From Variovorax paradoxus (GTDB lineage Bacteria > Pseudomonadota > Gammaproteobacteria > Burkholderiales > Burkholderiaceae_C), in assembly GCF_029919115.1 (NCBI RefSeq), contig NZ_CP123990.1, positions 5,110,501-5,174,500 of the forward strand: a DNA stretch of 64,000 bases. The letters are read 5' to 3'. The position numbers and the translations under genes are program-made. The notes under the pieces are model-generated. The model saw nothing but the letters and a program-made list of their open reading frames with translations, searched no databases and was not told the DNA's origin. Below, piece after piece: positions 35,712 through 45,548 of this stretch; positions within the stretch are counted from its first letter, which is position 1, and each line of letters begins with the position of its first letter.

Positions 35712-37562
35712 TCAGCGCCGTGCGGGCGCGAGCCAGGCCGCCACTTTCGCCGCATCGTGCAGGAACAGCCGCCACGTGGTGGCACCTTCCGGCCGCACCA
35801 GCGGCAGCCTCAGCAGCTTGCGGTCGCGCGCCACCAGCGCGGTAAAGCGCGTGGCATCGCCTAAATAAAGTGCCAGGTCCTCGAGCTTGGTAATGCGCCA
35901 GGCCTGCTCGGGCCGCTGCTGTCCCTTCTTGCCGACGGCCGGCAGCTCGATGCCGATCCATTCGTCATTGGCCGAGAAGCCGGCCTTTTCAGCAGCGCCG
36001 CCGCGCAGCACCACCTTGACCTGAACGCTGCCGTTGGCTTCCGCCACGCGCAGGCCCAGTGCCTGTGCCGGCTGCGACGGATCGTCGAGTGCCGCAACGC
36101 CATGCGCGCGCAGCAAGTCTGAAAGCGGCAGCTCGTCGGTGGAATGCACCCACTGCGCAAGTTCCGCCGCGTAAGAACGGCCGCCCACGGCTTCGAGCGC
36201 AGCGGTGAAATCGGCTTCGCTGATCGGACCGCCGCCGCTTTGCACCCACAGGTGGCGCATTACGTCGTCGAGCGTGCCCTTGCCTTCGCGCCGCAGCGTG
36301 AGGTCGAAGCACAGCGCCACCAGCGCGCCCTTGGTGTAGTAGCTGACGGTGCTGTTGGGCGTTTGCTCGTCCTGCCGGTAGTACTTGATCCAGGCGTCGA
36401 AGCTTGCGTCGGCCACCGGCTGGACCAGCCGGCCCGGCGTTTGCAGCACCTGGTTGATGGTCTTGTTGAGCAGGCGCAGGTAGCCGGCGTCGTCGATGCG
36501 GCCCGCGCGGCGCAGCAGCAGGTCGTCGTAGTAGCTGGTAAAGCCCTCGAAGAACCAGAGCAGCTGCGTGTAGTTTTCGCGGCCGTAGTCGTAATGCGCG
36601 AACTCCGCCGGGCGCATGCGCTTGACGTTCCAGGTGTGGAAGTACTCGTGACTGATAAGCCCCATCAGCGTGGTGTAGCCCTCGGGCTGCTTCTTGGCGT
36701 TGCGCTGGGGCAGGTCGCGCCGGTTGCAGATCAGCGCGGTGGAATGCCGGTGCTCGAGTCCGCCGTAGCCGTCGTCCACCGCATTGAGCATGAACACGTA
36801 GCGGTCGATCGGCAGCTTGGGCCCGCCGCGCTTGCCGGCCTTGTCGCCATGCCAGAAGCGGATCTCGGCCTCGCAGATGGCTTGTGTATCGGCAATCAGC
36901 CGCTCGCCGTCGAACGAGGCTGCGGCACCCGCGATGACGAAGCGGTGCGGCACGCCGCAGGCTTCGAACTCCGCGCTCCAGAAGGCGCCCATTTCGACAG
37001 GGCTGTCGGCCAGCTCGTCATAGCCAGCGGCCAGGTAGCTGCCGAAGCCATGCTTGTCGGTCTTCGACGGAACAAGCGCGGTGGCGCACGACCAGCGCGC
37101 ATCGCCTGGTGAAAGCGCAGGCGCAACGATGTCCAGCGCATGCGGCGCATCGGTCTGGCCCTCGGCCCGCAGGCACAGGCTGGTGCCGTTGAAGAAGCCG
37201 CGCTCGGCGTCGAGCCAGGCGGTGCGCACCGAGTTGTCGTAGGCGCACACCTGGTAGTGCAGCACCAGCGGCTGGCCCGGCACGCAATCGATCTGCCAGC
37301 TGCATTTGTCGAGCTGCGTCAGCACCGGCTTGCGGCGCCCTTGCACGGCGCGCAGGCCCTGCAGGTTCTTGGCAAACTCGCGCACCAGGTAGCTGCCCGG
37401 AATCCACACCGGCAGCGTCACGCGCTGCTGCGCCGCAGGCGCTTCGATGGTCAGGGTCACCGCGAAGAGGTGCGCATGCAGGTCTGCGCATTCGATGCGG
37501 TAACGCACGGCGGCAGCCGGCGCAGCCGCTGCCGCGCGCCGGGAAACGGTCGGCGTGCCCAT
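35712..37562 (-). CDS. M61 family metallopeptidase with PDZ domain
   Basis: A 616-residue glycyl-aminopeptidase-like enzyme. It has an N-terminal beta domain, then a zinc peptidase core with HEYFHTWNVKRMRP (HExxH) and the downstream Glu in WFFEGFTSYYDD, and a C-terminal PDZ domain (about residues 520-600). No clear signal peptide is seen. The ATG at 37562 overlaps the dsbC stop (TGATG), so the two are translationally coupled. Biological substrates of bacterial M61 peptidases are poorly known. Confidence 0.93.
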   Translation of the reverse strand: MGTPTVSRRAAAAAPAAAVRYRIECADLHAHLFAVTLTIEAPAAQQRVTLPVWIPGSYLVREFAKNLQGLRAVQGRRKPVLTQLDKCSWQIDCVPGQPLVLHYQVCAYDNSVRTAWLDAERGFFNGTSLCLRAEGQTDAPHALDIVAPALSPGDARWSCATALVPSKTDKHGFGSYLAAGYDELADSPVEMGAFWSAEFEACGVPHRFVIAGAAASFDGERLIADTQAICEAEIRFWHGDKAGKRGGPKLPIDRYVFMLNAVDDGYGGLEHRHSTALICNRRDLPQRNAKKQPEGYTTLMGLISHEYFHTWNVKRMRPAEFAHYDYGRENYTQLLWFFEGFTSYYDDLLLRRAGRIDDAGYLRLLNKTINQVLQTPGRLVQPVADASFDAWIKYYRQDEQTPNSTVSYYTKGALVALCFDLTLRREGKGTLDDVMRHLWVQSGGGPISEADFTAALEAVGGRSYAAELAQWVHSTDELPLSDLLRAHGVAALDDPSQPAQALGLRVAEANGSVQVKVVLRGGAAEKAGFSANDEWIGIELPAVGKKGQQRPEQAWRITKLEDLALYLGDATRFTALVARDRKLLRLPLVRPEGATTWRLFLHDAAKVAAWLAPARR

Positions 37563-38284
37563 CAGTTGGACGACGCGGTGAGTTGCTTCTCGACCTGCTC
37601 CGCCGGAATGGCGCCCGGCGTGCGGGTGCCGTCGGCGAAGATCAGCGTCGGCGTGCCGGTGATGTTGTACTTGCGGCCGAATTCCACGTTGCGCTGCAAT
37701 GCGGTCACATCGCAGCTGCTGGCCGCGGCGGCGGGCTTGGTGCTGGTTTCCATCCAGTCGCCCCACGCCTTGCCCTTGTCCTTGCTGCACCAGATGTCAC
37801 GCGACTTGGTGGCCGAATCGGGACCGAGCACCGGATAGAGAAACAGGTAGACGGTCACGTTGTCGACCGTCTTCATGTCTTTCTCGAACCGCTTGCAGTA
37901 GCCGCAATTCGGGTCTTCGAACACCGCGAGCTTGCGCTTGCCGTTGCCGCGCACGATCTTGATGGCGTCCTTCACGGGCAGCTTGTCGAACGAAACCTGG
38001 CTGAGCTTCTCGATGCGCTCCTCGGTCAGGTTCTTGCGCGCGTTCACGTCGATGAGGTTGCCCTGCAGCAGGTAGTTGCCCTGCTCGTCGGTGTAGTAGA
38101 TCTGGAAGCCGTTCACGCGCACTTCATACAGGCCCGGCAGAGGCGACTTGGTGACTTCGTCGATGGCCGGAAACTGCGGAATGCGGGCCGGAAGGTTCTT
38201 GCGAATCTCGGCCTCGCCGGCAAGGGCTGTGACAGCCGCACCCAGCGTGCAGGCGGCGAGAAGAAGGTGGCGTGCGAGTTTCAT
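37562..38284 (-). CDS. dsbC: Thiol:disulfide interchange protein DsbC
   Basis: A periplasmic disulfide isomerase. The 240-residue protein has a signal peptide (cleaved after ALA, about residue 22), an N-terminal dimerisation domain, and a thioredoxin fold with the active site CGYC (FEDPNCGYCKRFEKDM) and the cis-Pro loop ITGTPTLIF. It is encoded between a UbiH-type hydroxylase gene and the M61 peptidase gene on the same strand. Confidence 0.95.
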   Translation of the reverse strand: MKLARHLLLAACTLGAAVTALAGEAEIRKNLPARIPQFPAIDEVTKSPLPGLYEVRVNGFQIYYTDEQGNYLLQGNLIDVNARKNLTEERIEKLSQVSFDKLPVKDAIKIVRGNGKRKLAVFEDPNCGYCKRFEKDMKTVDNVTVYLFLYPVLGPDSATKSRDIWCSKDKGKAWGDWMETSTKPAAAASSCDVTALQRNVEFGRKYNITGTPTLIFADGTRTPGAIPAEQVEKQLTASSN

Positions 38285-38304
38285 TGAAAGTCCGGTCGAT
38301 GGAT

Positions 38305-39453
38305 TCATGCCTTCAAGCCCATCGCCTGGTTGGCGATCCAGTGCTTGAGGAGGCGCGTGCGGTCGAAGCCGCGCATGCCCCAGTTGCGCAGCGCGGGCAG
38401 GGGGCCCAAGCTGTGCGAAAAAAGTTGCTGCAGGCCGTCGGTGGCAAGGCTCATCTGCAGCACGTCGGCGCGGCGGGCGCGTTCGTAGCGGCGCAGCAGG
38501 CGCGCATCGCCCACGCTGCGCCAGTACTCGCGCTGCTTGATCACCTCGGCCAGCATGGCCGCGTCGGCCAGGCCGAGATTGAGGCCTTGGCCGGCAAGCG
38601 GGTGCACGGTGTGGGCAGCATCGCCCGCCAGCGCCCAGGATTGCGCGGAAGAAGCGGATGCGCCTTGCGCCTGGCCAGGCATGGAACCGGTCCAGCGGTC
38701 GGCAATGGCGCGTGCGAGCGGCCACGCGGCGCGCTCGCTCGTGAGTTGCAGCGCGCCAAGTGCGCCATGGCTGGCCTCGTTCGCGGCGGCGTTGAATTCT
38801 TCGGTGCTCTGCGCAAGCAGCGCGGGCGCACGAAGCTGGTCGACCGACCACACGAGCGCAAGCGAACGGCCATGCACGCCGCCCATCGGCAACAGCGCCA
38901 GTATCTCGCCCCTGTCGTTGAACCACTGGCGCGCCACGCCGTCGTGCGGCTCCGCCGCTTCGAGCCGCGCCGCGATTGCGTGTTGGGGATAGCGTGTCAC
39001 CGCGTAGGTCACGCCGAGCGCTTCGCGCGTTGTGCTGGCCTTGCCTTCGCACACCACCGTGAGCGGGGCTGGGACCGGTTCGGCCACCACCTCGACCTGG
39101 GGCTGGAAGCGAACCGCGTCCGCCAGCTGCTTTTCGAGCGCGGGCACGTCGACGATCCAGGCCAGCGCCTCGACTTTCTGCCGCACCGCGTTGAACTGCA
39201 CGCGGCCGCCCTCGTCGCCGTTCACGAGCATTTCGCGCACCGGCGTGGCATGGGCCGCGTCGGGCCAGGCGCGCAGCGATTCGAGCAGCTTCCTGGAGGC
39301 GGTGTTGAGCGCGTAGGCCCGGATATCTTCCTTGCCGGCCGCTGCGGGCGGAACCACCAGCGCAACGCGCACGCGCTCGCGCGCAAGCAACAGGGCCAAC
39401 GTCCGGCCGACGATGCCGGCACCGCGTATGCAAACTTCAGGGGGGAGGGCCAT
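38305..39453 (-). CDS. UbiH/UbiF/COQ6 family FAD-dependent hydroxylase
   Basis: A 382-residue flavin monooxygenase. The FAD-binding GxGxxG is in IRGAGIVGRTLALLLA, and the second FAD motif is GDAAHTVHPLAGQGLNLGLADA, characteristic of ubiquinone ring hydroxylases. Which ring position it hydroxylates cannot be told from the sequence, so no gene symbol is given. It starts at ATG 39453, 20 bases upstream of dsbC, and diverges from the MOSC gene. Confidence 0.9.
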   Translation of the reverse strand: MALPPEVCIRGAGIVGRTLALLLARERVRVALVVPPAAAGKEDIRAYALNTASRKLLESLRAWPDAAHATPVREMLVNGDEGGRVQFNAVRQKVEALAWIVDVPALEKQLADAVRFQPQVEVVAEPVPAPLTVVCEGKASTTREALGVTYAVTRYPQHAIAARLEAAEPHDGVARQWFNDRGEILALLPMGGVHGRSLALVWSVDQLRAPALLAQSTEEFNAAANEASHGALGALQLTSERAAWPLARAIADRWTGSMPGQAQGASASSAQSWALAGDAAHTVHPLAGQGLNLGLADAAMLAEVIKQREYWRSVGDARLLRRYERARRADVLQMSLATDGLQQLFSHSLGPLPALRNWGMRGFDRTRLLKHWIANQAMGLKA

Positions 39454-39542
39454 CGGCTCATTGTAAGAACTATGCCTGGCCCCGGGAGGCGCCGGAAATG
39501 GCCGATGCGGGACAATCTCGGCCGAATTCCAAGGAACCCCAC

Positions 39543-40424
39543 GTGCCACAGTCCGCTTTCGATCTTCAAGCCACCATTGCGCGCCTGTTCGTCTATCCCG
39601 TCAAATCGTGCGCGGGAGTCGAGCTCCCCGAGGCGTTGCTCACCGAAACCGGCCTCGAATTCGACCGCGCCTGGATGGTGGTCGATGCAGAGGGTGAGTT
39701 CGTCACCCAGCGGCAGCTGCCGCGCATGGCGCTCATCAAGCCGCAGATGAAGCAGATGGAAGTGGTGTTGCGGGCGCCGGGCATGCTGGCCCTGCATCTC
39801 GCGTTCGACAAGGTCGAGAAGCCGGTGCGCGTGCGCGTCTGGAAAGACGAAGTCGCCGCCTACGACATGGGCGATATCGCCGCGCAATGGTTCAGCGACT
39901 TTCTCTCCGAACCGGGCAAGCCGCAGAAGCTGCGGCTGGTGCGCTTCGATCCGGAGCACAAGCGCCTGTCAAGCCTGGATTGGACGGACGGCGTCGAGGC
40001 GACCAACCAGTTTGCCGACGGCTATCCGCTGCTGGTGGCCAGCGAGGGGTCGCTGGCCGAACTCAACGAGCGGCTGGCTGCCGCGGGGCACGATGCGGTC
40101 GGCATCGAACGTTTCCGGCCCAACATCGTGCTGGCTGGCATCGAGTCGCACGACGAAGACCGTGTCGACGCACTGCACATCGAAACAGCCGAAGGCGAGG
40201 CCGAACTCAAGCCCGTGAAGCCATGCACGCGCTGCCCGATTCCGGACATCGACCCGGCCACGGGCGTCAGCAGCCCCGAGGTCGGCGACATGCTGCGCAC
40301 CTACCGCGCCGATGCGCGCGTCGGCGGACGGATCACCTTCGGCATGAACTGCATCGTGCTGCAGGGCGTGGAGCACATGCTCAAGGTGGGGCAGGCGGTG
40401 GGCGCGAACTACCGGTTCGAATAA
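39543..40424 (+). CDS. MOSC domain protein with N-terminal beta barrel
   Basis: A 293-residue protein of the YcbX/mARC type. The N-terminal MOSC barrel is RLFVYPVKSCAGVELPEAL. The C-terminal MOSC domain has the molybdenum-binding cysteine region CTRCPIPDIDPATG and FGMNCIVL. Relatives reduce N-hydroxylated bases using molybdenum cofactor and an electron-transfer partner. Unlike E. coli YcbX there is no C-terminal ferredoxin domain. The GTG at 39543 follows AAGGA by about nine bases. Confidence 0.9.
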   Translation: MPQSAFDLQATIARLFVYPVKSCAGVELPEALLTETGLEFDRAWMVVDAEGEFVTQRQLPRMALIKPQMKQMEVVLRAPGMLALHLAFDKVEKPVRVRVWKDEVAAYDMGDIAAQWFSDFLSEPGKPQKLRLVRFDPEHKRLSSLDWTDGVEATNQFADGYPLLVASEGSLAELNERLAAAGHDAVGIERFRPNIVLAGIESHDEDRVDALHIETAEGEAELKPVKPCTRCPIPDIDPATGVSSPEVGDMLRTYRADARVGGRITFGMNCIVLQGVEHMLKVGQAVGANYRFE

Positions 40425-40436
40425 GAGAGGCGTGCC

Positions 40437-40829
40437 TCAGAAGCTGACGCCAGCAATGAGAATGATGTTGGCGTAGGGCGTGCATTCACCCGTGCGCACA
40501 ATGGCGCGAGCCTTTGCGCTGCGGCGCTTGAACTCTTCGTGCGACACGGTTTGCGGCGCAATGCCGAGCGACTGCGGATACCAGGCGGGCAAGGCCTTGG
40601 CGCCGTTCAGCGCTTCGTCCGCCACCACCACGCTCTCGACCTGCATCTCTGAAAGAACAGCTTGAAGCACGTCGGTGAGCAGCGGCACGCCGCGCGTCAC
40701 CGCAAGATCGATGCGCCGCGGACCATCCGGAATCGGAAGGCCCGCATCGCCGATCACCAGCATGTCGCCGTGACCCAGCGAGGCGATGACCTGGGACAGT
40801 TCGGAGTTGAGAAGGGCGGTACGTTTCAC
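40437..40829 (-). CDS. rbsD: D-ribose pyranase
   Basis: Interconverts the pyranose and furanose forms of ribose so that ribokinase can use it. The 130-residue protein starts MKRTALLNSELSQVIASLGHGD, the diagnostic N-terminus, and has the catalytic region IGDAGLPIPDG and the C-terminal GECTPYANIILIAG. It is the last gene of the ribose operon, overlapping rbsK by four bases. Confidence 0.96.
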   Translation of the reverse strand: MKRTALLNSELSQVIASLGHGDMLVIGDAGLPIPDGPRRIDLAVTRGVPLLTDVLQAVLSEMQVESVVVADEALNGAKALPAWYPQSLGIAPQTVSHEEFKRRSAKARAIVRTGECTPYANIILIAGVSF

Positions 40830-41794
40830 AGCGCGGTCCAGTCAGGGGGCATGGGGCTTTGCAGCACGGCACTGCGCTGCGGAATGGAAGGTTGGGCGCC
40901 GGGCCGCTGAATGCACAGCGCGGCGGCGCGAATGCCCAGGCGTACGGCGTCGTCGAATGACTGGCCTTCGCCGAGCGCAACCGCCAGCGCGCCCAGGAAG
41001 GTGTCGCCCGCCGCGGTGGTGTCTATCGCCTGCACCTTGGGTGCGGAATGATGGCGGGCGCCGTTGGCATCGACGGCCACAGCGCCGCGTGCCCCAAGCG
41101 TGACGACCACGCGCCGGACGCCCTTGGCACGCAAGGCCTGGCCGGCCAGTGCCGCTTCCTGGGGGCTGTCGGCCGCCTGTCCACAGAGTGCCTGGGCTTC
41201 GATTTCGTTGACGACCAGCGTGTCGATGCGCGGCCACAGCGGCTCGGCAATGGGCTGCACCGGCGACGGGTTGAGCAGCACCTTGCAGCCCGCATCGTGT
41301 GCCACCGTGAGGGCACGGGCGACCTGGTGCATCGGTGTCTCGAACTGCGCCACCAGAAACGCCGCGCCTTGCAGCTGTTGCCGCAGCGCCGCCTCGTCGA
41401 TCTCGACCTTTGCGTTCGCGCCGGGAATCATCACGATGCGGTTCTGGCCGCTGTCTTCCACCAGGATCAGCGCGGTGCCGGTGGGCTCCGCGCCGTCCGT
41501 GCGCAGCGCGGCGGTGTCGATGCCGTCTTGCGTGAGCGCTGTGCGCAGCGCCAGGCCGTGCGCGTCGTTGCCAACGCAGCCGATCATGCTGACCCTGCCC
41601 CCTTCGCGTGCGCAGCTCACGGCCTGGTTGGCACCCTTGCCGCCGGGAATGTGGGCGATCGAGCGGCCCAGCAGGGTTTCACCGGCGGACGGCGCCTGCG
41701 GCACGCGCAGCACGATGTCCATGTTCAGGCTGCCGAGCACCACGATGCGGGGCGGCTGCTGCGCAGCGCTGGAAGAAGAAGGCTGGGAACTCAC
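40826..41794 (-). CDS. rbsK: Ribokinase
   Basis: Phosphorylates ribose to ribose-5-phosphate. The 322-residue PfkB-family kinase shows VLGSLNMDIVLRVP at the N-terminus, GGKGANQAVSCAR, and the anion-hole/base motif DTTAAGDTFLGALAVAL. It overlaps rbsR upstream and rbsD downstream by ATGA, giving a tightly coupled metabolic end of the operon. Confidence 0.97.
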   Translation of the reverse strand: MSSQPSSSSAAQQPPRIVVLGSLNMDIVLRVPQAPSAGETLLGRSIAHIPGGKGANQAVSCAREGGRVSMIGCVGNDAHGLALRTALTQDGIDTAALRTDGAEPTGTALILVEDSGQNRIVMIPGANAKVEIDEAALRQQLQGAAFLVAQFETPMHQVARALTVAHDAGCKVLLNPSPVQPIAEPLWPRIDTLVVNEIEAQALCGQAADSPQEAALAGQALRAKGVRRVVVTLGARGAVAVDANGARHHSAPKVQAIDTTAAGDTFLGALAVALGEGQSFDDAVRLGIRAAALCIQRPGAQPSIPQRSAVLQSPMPPDWTAL

Positions 41795-42882
41795 GGGGCG
41801 CGGGACTTTCGGTTTTCCGTTGGAGAAGAAACAGGCGCGGAGGCAGGGGCAGGCGCGGCCGCCTCGCGGAAGCTCGCATGCCGCGCCGTCGAGGCGCGCA
41901 CGCGCAGCTCGGGCTGCAGCACCACCTTGCGCGCATCGCGCCGCTTGCCGCCCACGCGCTCCAGCAGCATGTCCACCGCCAGTGCGCCGATGCGCTCCTT
42001 GGGCTGCGCCACGGTGGTGAGCGGCGGGCTGGTATAGGCCGAGAGTTCGATGTCGTCGAAGCCGACGATCGAAAGATCATCCGGCACATGCACGCCGCTT
42101 TCATGCGCCGCGCGCAGGGCGCCGATGGCCATCAGGTCGTTGCACACGAACACGGCCGAAGGCGCGTGCTCGGTGCGCAAGATGGCGTGCATCGCCTCGT
42201 AGCCGCCTTGGCTCGTGAAGCCGCCGCGCCACAGCAGCGCGTCCGCATTGGGGGCGGCGCCGGCTTCGGCCAGCGCCATGCGCCAGCCCTCGATGCGCTG
42301 CTCGCTCGGCATCACGCCCACCGGCCCGCCAATGCAGGCAATGCGCTTGTGGCCGAGCGAAAGCAGGTGCCGCACCGCGAGCAGGCCGCCCTGCATGTGG
42401 GCGGTTTCCACCAGGTCGCAGGCGGGGTCCGCAATTTCGCGGTCGACCAGCACGGTGGGAATGCGCAGGCCGTGCAGTTGTGTGACCAGCGAGTCGTCGT
42501 CGCCGGCGCCCGTCGACACCACGATCAGCCCATCGATGCGGCGCTCCGCCAGCACCTGCAGGTACACGCTCTGGCGCCGGGGCTCGTCGTCGGTGTTGCA
42601 CAGCACCAGCGTGTAGCCGGCGCCGAAGCAGCGGTCTTCCACGATGCGCACGATCTCGGCAAAGTAAGGGTTCGAGCTGTTCGGAATCAGCATGCCGAGC
42701 GTCGACGTGGTGTTGCTCTTCAGGCTGCGCGCCATTGCGTTGGGCACGTAGCCCAGCTCGCGGATGGCCTCTTCCACGCGCTCGCGGCCCTTGGCGCTTA
42801 CATGCCGCGTATCGTTGACCACATGCGAGACGGTGGTAACCGAAACTCCTGCCCTCAGCGCAACGTCCTTGATGGTGGCCAT
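41791..42882 (-). CDS. rbsR: LacI-family ribose operon repressor
   Basis: A 363-residue regulator with the LacI helix-turn-helix (residues 1-25, TIKDVALRAGVSVTTVSHV), the hinge helix (PNAMARSLK) and a periplasmic-binding-protein-like ligand domain. It is encoded inside the operon between rbsC and rbsK, so it should control its own level. Its expected targets are the tandem palindromes at 46570-46593, before rbsB. The inducing sugar is inferred to be ribose from context. Confidence 0.93.
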   Translation of the reverse strand: MATIKDVALRAGVSVTTVSHVVNDTRHVSAKGRERVEEAIRELGYVPNAMARSLKSNTTSTLGMLIPNSSNPYFAEIVRIVEDRCFGAGYTLVLCNTDDEPRRQSVYLQVLAERRIDGLIVVSTGAGDDDSLVTQLHGLRIPTVLVDREIADPACDLVETAHMQGGLLAVRHLLSLGHKRIACIGGPVGVMPSEQRIEGWRMALAEAGAAPNADALLWRGGFTSQGGYEAMHAILRTEHAPSAVFVCNDLMAIGALRAAHESGVHVPDDLSIVGFDDIELSAYTSPPLTTVAQPKERIGALAVDMLLERVGGKRRDARKVVLQPELRVRASTARHASFREAAAPAPASAPVSSPTENRKSRAP

Positions 42883-42905
42883 GGCGTGTTCCTTTTCTTG
42901 AAGCG

Positions 42906-43889
42906 TCAGGCCAGGCGGCGATCGGCCCGGCGCTGGCGCAAGGTGTCGATGATCACCGCAACCACGATCACCGCGCCGGTGATGATGCGTTTGCTCGGCT
43001 CGCTGGCGCCCACCTGTGCGAGCCCGGCTTCGAGCACCGCGATGATGAGCACGCCGAAGAAGGTGTTGACCACCGAGCCGCGTCCGCCCATGAGGCTGGT
43101 GCCGCCGATCACCACGGCCGCGATCACCTGCAGCTCGATGCCGACGCCGGCATTCGGGTCGGCCGCCTCGAGCCGTGCCGACTGCATCAGCCCCGCGAGC
43201 CCGGCCAGGAGGCCGGTGGCCGCAAACACGATGATGCGGATCGGCCGCGGATCGATGCCCGCAAGCCGCATCGCTTCTTCATTGGTGCCGATGCCCACTA
43301 CATGCCGGCCGAACACCGTGCGTGTGAGAACCAGTTGGCCCACCGCCACCAGCACCACTGCCAGCACGAAAGCCGCGGAGATGCCGCCGACCCAGGGCGC
43401 AGCCAAGCCGGAGATCGCGTCGCCCACATACTGCGTGCGCGAATCGGTCACCAGGTACGCACCGCCGCGCACCGCTTCGAGCATGCCCAGCGAGACGATG
43501 AAGCTCGGAAGGCGCCACGCCACCGACACCGCGCCCGTGACCGTGCCGCACACCAGCCCGGTCGCCAAGCCCAGCGCGGCGGCCGCGGGAACCGGGAGCT
43601 GCCACTGCAGGATGGCCGCAGCCGTGACCGCGGCGCTGAGTGCCAGCACCGAACCCACCGAAAGATCGATGCCCGCGATGATCAGCACGAAGGTCATGCC
43701 AACGGCCATCACGGCGAGCGCAGGAATTTCGTTGGCTATGGAAATGAAGGTTTCGCGGGTAAAGAAATACTCGCTCAGCGACCCGAAGAGCACGACCATG
43801 CCCACGAGCACGACGGTAAGGCCAAGGTAGGTGCCCAACTGGCCCTTGAGAGCGGAGGGCTGGGCGGATGTGGCGGCGGCTGAGTTCAT
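42906..43889 (-). CDS. rbsC: Ribose ABC transporter permease
   Basis: A 327-residue inner-membrane permease with about eight to ten helices. It contains the family segments IIAGIDLSVGSVLALS and VGIGTNEEAMRLAGID (the cytoplasmic coupling region). It forms a homodimer with RbsA in the CUT2 type of sugar ABC importer. The ATG at 43889 overlaps the rbsA stop by four bases; a longer frame starting inside rbsA is rejected. Confidence 0.95.
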   Translation of the reverse strand: MNSAAATSAQPSALKGQLGTYLGLTVVLVGMVVLFGSLSEYFFTRETFISIANEIPALAVMAVGMTFVLIIAGIDLSVGSVLALSAAVTAAAILQWQLPVPAAAALGLATGLVCGTVTGAVSVAWRLPSFIVSLGMLEAVRGGAYLVTDSRTQYVGDAISGLAAPWVGGISAAFVLAVVLVAVGQLVLTRTVFGRHVVGIGTNEEAMRLAGIDPRPIRIIVFAATGLLAGLAGLMQSARLEAADPNAGVGIELQVIAAVVIGGTSLMGGRGSVVNTFFGVLIIAVLEAGLAQVGASEPSKRIITGAVIVVAVIIDTLRQRRADRRLA

Positions 43890-45526
43890 GGTGTCTCGGC
43901 TGGGGCTGGTTGGGCCGGGTTCGAATCGGAAACGACGGATGCGGCCGTCGGGCTCGTCGCAGTGGTGGCGCGTCCTGCCGCGTCGCTGAAAGCGGCGGCG
44001 AGCAGCGATTGTTCGCTCCATTGGCCGCGCTCGAATACCGCAACCAGCCGGCCGGCGCTCATCACGCCGATGCGGTCGCACATGGCCATCAGCTCGCGCA
44101 GGTCGCTCGACACCATCAGGAGCGCCTTGCCGGTCTCGGTCATGCGGTCGAGTTCGGCGTACAGGTCGGCACGTGCGCCCACGTCCACGCCGCGCGTGGG
44201 CTCGTCCAGCAGCAGCACCTTGCACTCGCGGTGCAGCCAGCGTGCGAACACCACCTTCTGCTGATTGCCGCCGCTCAAGGTGGCAACGGGTTGTTCGATG
44301 CTGCGCGAGCGAATGCGCAGCAGCTCGACGAGCCGCCTGGCAATGCCGCGCTCCTTGGCGCGTTGCAGCCAGCCGGCGTGCGAAATGGCGCCCAGATCGC
44401 TCAGCGTGGCGTTGACGCGAATCGGCTGGGTGAGCAGCAGACCTTGCGACTTGCGGTCCTCGGTCACCAGGCCGATGCCCGCGCGAATGGCCTGCATCGG
44501 CGAGCGCCAGCCTTTGGGCGCGCGCTGCACCGGCTGCGTGCTGGCAACGCCGTCGTAGAGAAGAATCTCGCCGCGGTCGGCGCGGTCCGCACCGAACAGC
44601 AGCCGCACGAGTTCGGTCCGGCCCGAGCCGACCAGGCCCGCCAGGCCCATGACTTCGCCCGCGTGCAGGTCGATGTCCACGTCCTTCACAACCTGGGCGC
44701 GGCCAATGCCTCTTGCACTCAGCAAAACCGGGCCCGCCATGCGGCGGTCGCGGCCTTCGTGCTCGTGCACTGCGCGGCCCACCATGCGTTGCACCAGTTC
44801 GGATTCACGCACGCCGACCATGGCGCGCACGTCGACCAGGCGGCCGTCGCGCAGCACCGCCACGCGGTCGGCGATGCGCTGCAGCTCTTCGAGGCGATGC
44901 GACACATAGACGATGGCCACGCCGTGCGCCTTCAGCAGTTCGATCTGCTCGAAGAGGTGCGAGGTTTCGCGTGGCGTGAGCATGGCGGTGGGCTCGTCGA
45001 GCACCAGCACGCGCGTGTCGTCCTGCAGGTTGCGCGCAATCTCGACCATCTGCTGCTGGCCGATGCCCAGCCGCGCCACGGGCGTGGCCGGGTCGATGTT
45101 CTGCATGCCGATTTTTGCGAGCTGCTGCGCGGCCAGCTCGTGCAGCTTGCCGCGGCGGATCCAGCCCGCCTGGTTGGGGAGCCGGTCGAGCAGCAGGTTC
45201 TCGGCCACCGACAGCGTGTTGACCAGTCCCAGCTCCTGCATGACCATGCGCACGCCCAGCCGCTCGGCGTCGCGGCGCGATGCGGGCTGGAACGGCACGC
45301 CGTCCAGCAGCATCTGGCCGCGCGTCGGCTGCACCAGGCCGCAGACGATTTTCGACAGCGTGCTCTTGCCGGCACCGTTCTCGCCCGTGAGCGCGAGTAC
45401 CTCTCCGGCGTTCAACACAAGAGAAACGTCGTCGAGCACCGGCGCCGCGTAGTCCTTGCCAAGCGCGCTCATCGAGAGCACGGGCGGTGCAAGGCTTGCG
45501 TTCATGGCGGCGGCGGATGCGTTCAA
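43886..45526 (-). CDS. rbsA: Ribose ABC transporter ATP-binding protein
   Basis: A 546-residue protein with two fused ATPase domains, the hallmark of CUT2 importers. The first has Walker A GENGAGKSTLSK and signature LGIGQQQMVEIA. The second has the usual degenerate Walker A (GLVGSGRTELVR) and signature LSGGNQQKVVFARWL. The TTG at 45526 has an AAGAG-like site upstream; an ATG at 45505 is the alternative start. It lies 22 bases after rbsB. Confidence 0.95.
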   Translation of the reverse strand: MNASAAAMNASLAPPVLSMSALGKDYAAPVLDDVSLVLNAGEVLALTGENGAGKSTLSKIVCGLVQPTRGQMLLDGVPFQPASRRDAERLGVRMVMQELGLVNTLSVAENLLLDRLPNQAGWIRRGKLHELAAQQLAKIGMQNIDPATPVARLGIGQQQMVEIARNLQDDTRVLVLDEPTAMLTPRETSHLFEQIELLKAHGVAIVYVSHRLEELQRIADRVAVLRDGRLVDVRAMVGVRESELVQRMVGRAVHEHEGRDRRMAGPVLLSARGIGRAQVVKDVDIDLHAGEVMGLAGLVGSGRTELVRLLFGADRADRGEILLYDGVASTQPVQRAPKGWRSPMQAIRAGIGLVTEDRKSQGLLLTQPIRVNATLSDLGAISHAGWLQRAKERGIARRLVELLRIRSRSIEQPVATLSGGNQQKVVFARWLHRECKVLLLDEPTRGVDVGARADLYAELDRMTETGKALLMVSSDLRELMAMCDRIGVMSAGRLVAVFERGQWSEQSLLAAAFSDAAGRATTATSPTAASVVSDSNPAQPAPAETP

Positions 45527-45548
45527 CGGCGACTCTTTTTCTTGTTGC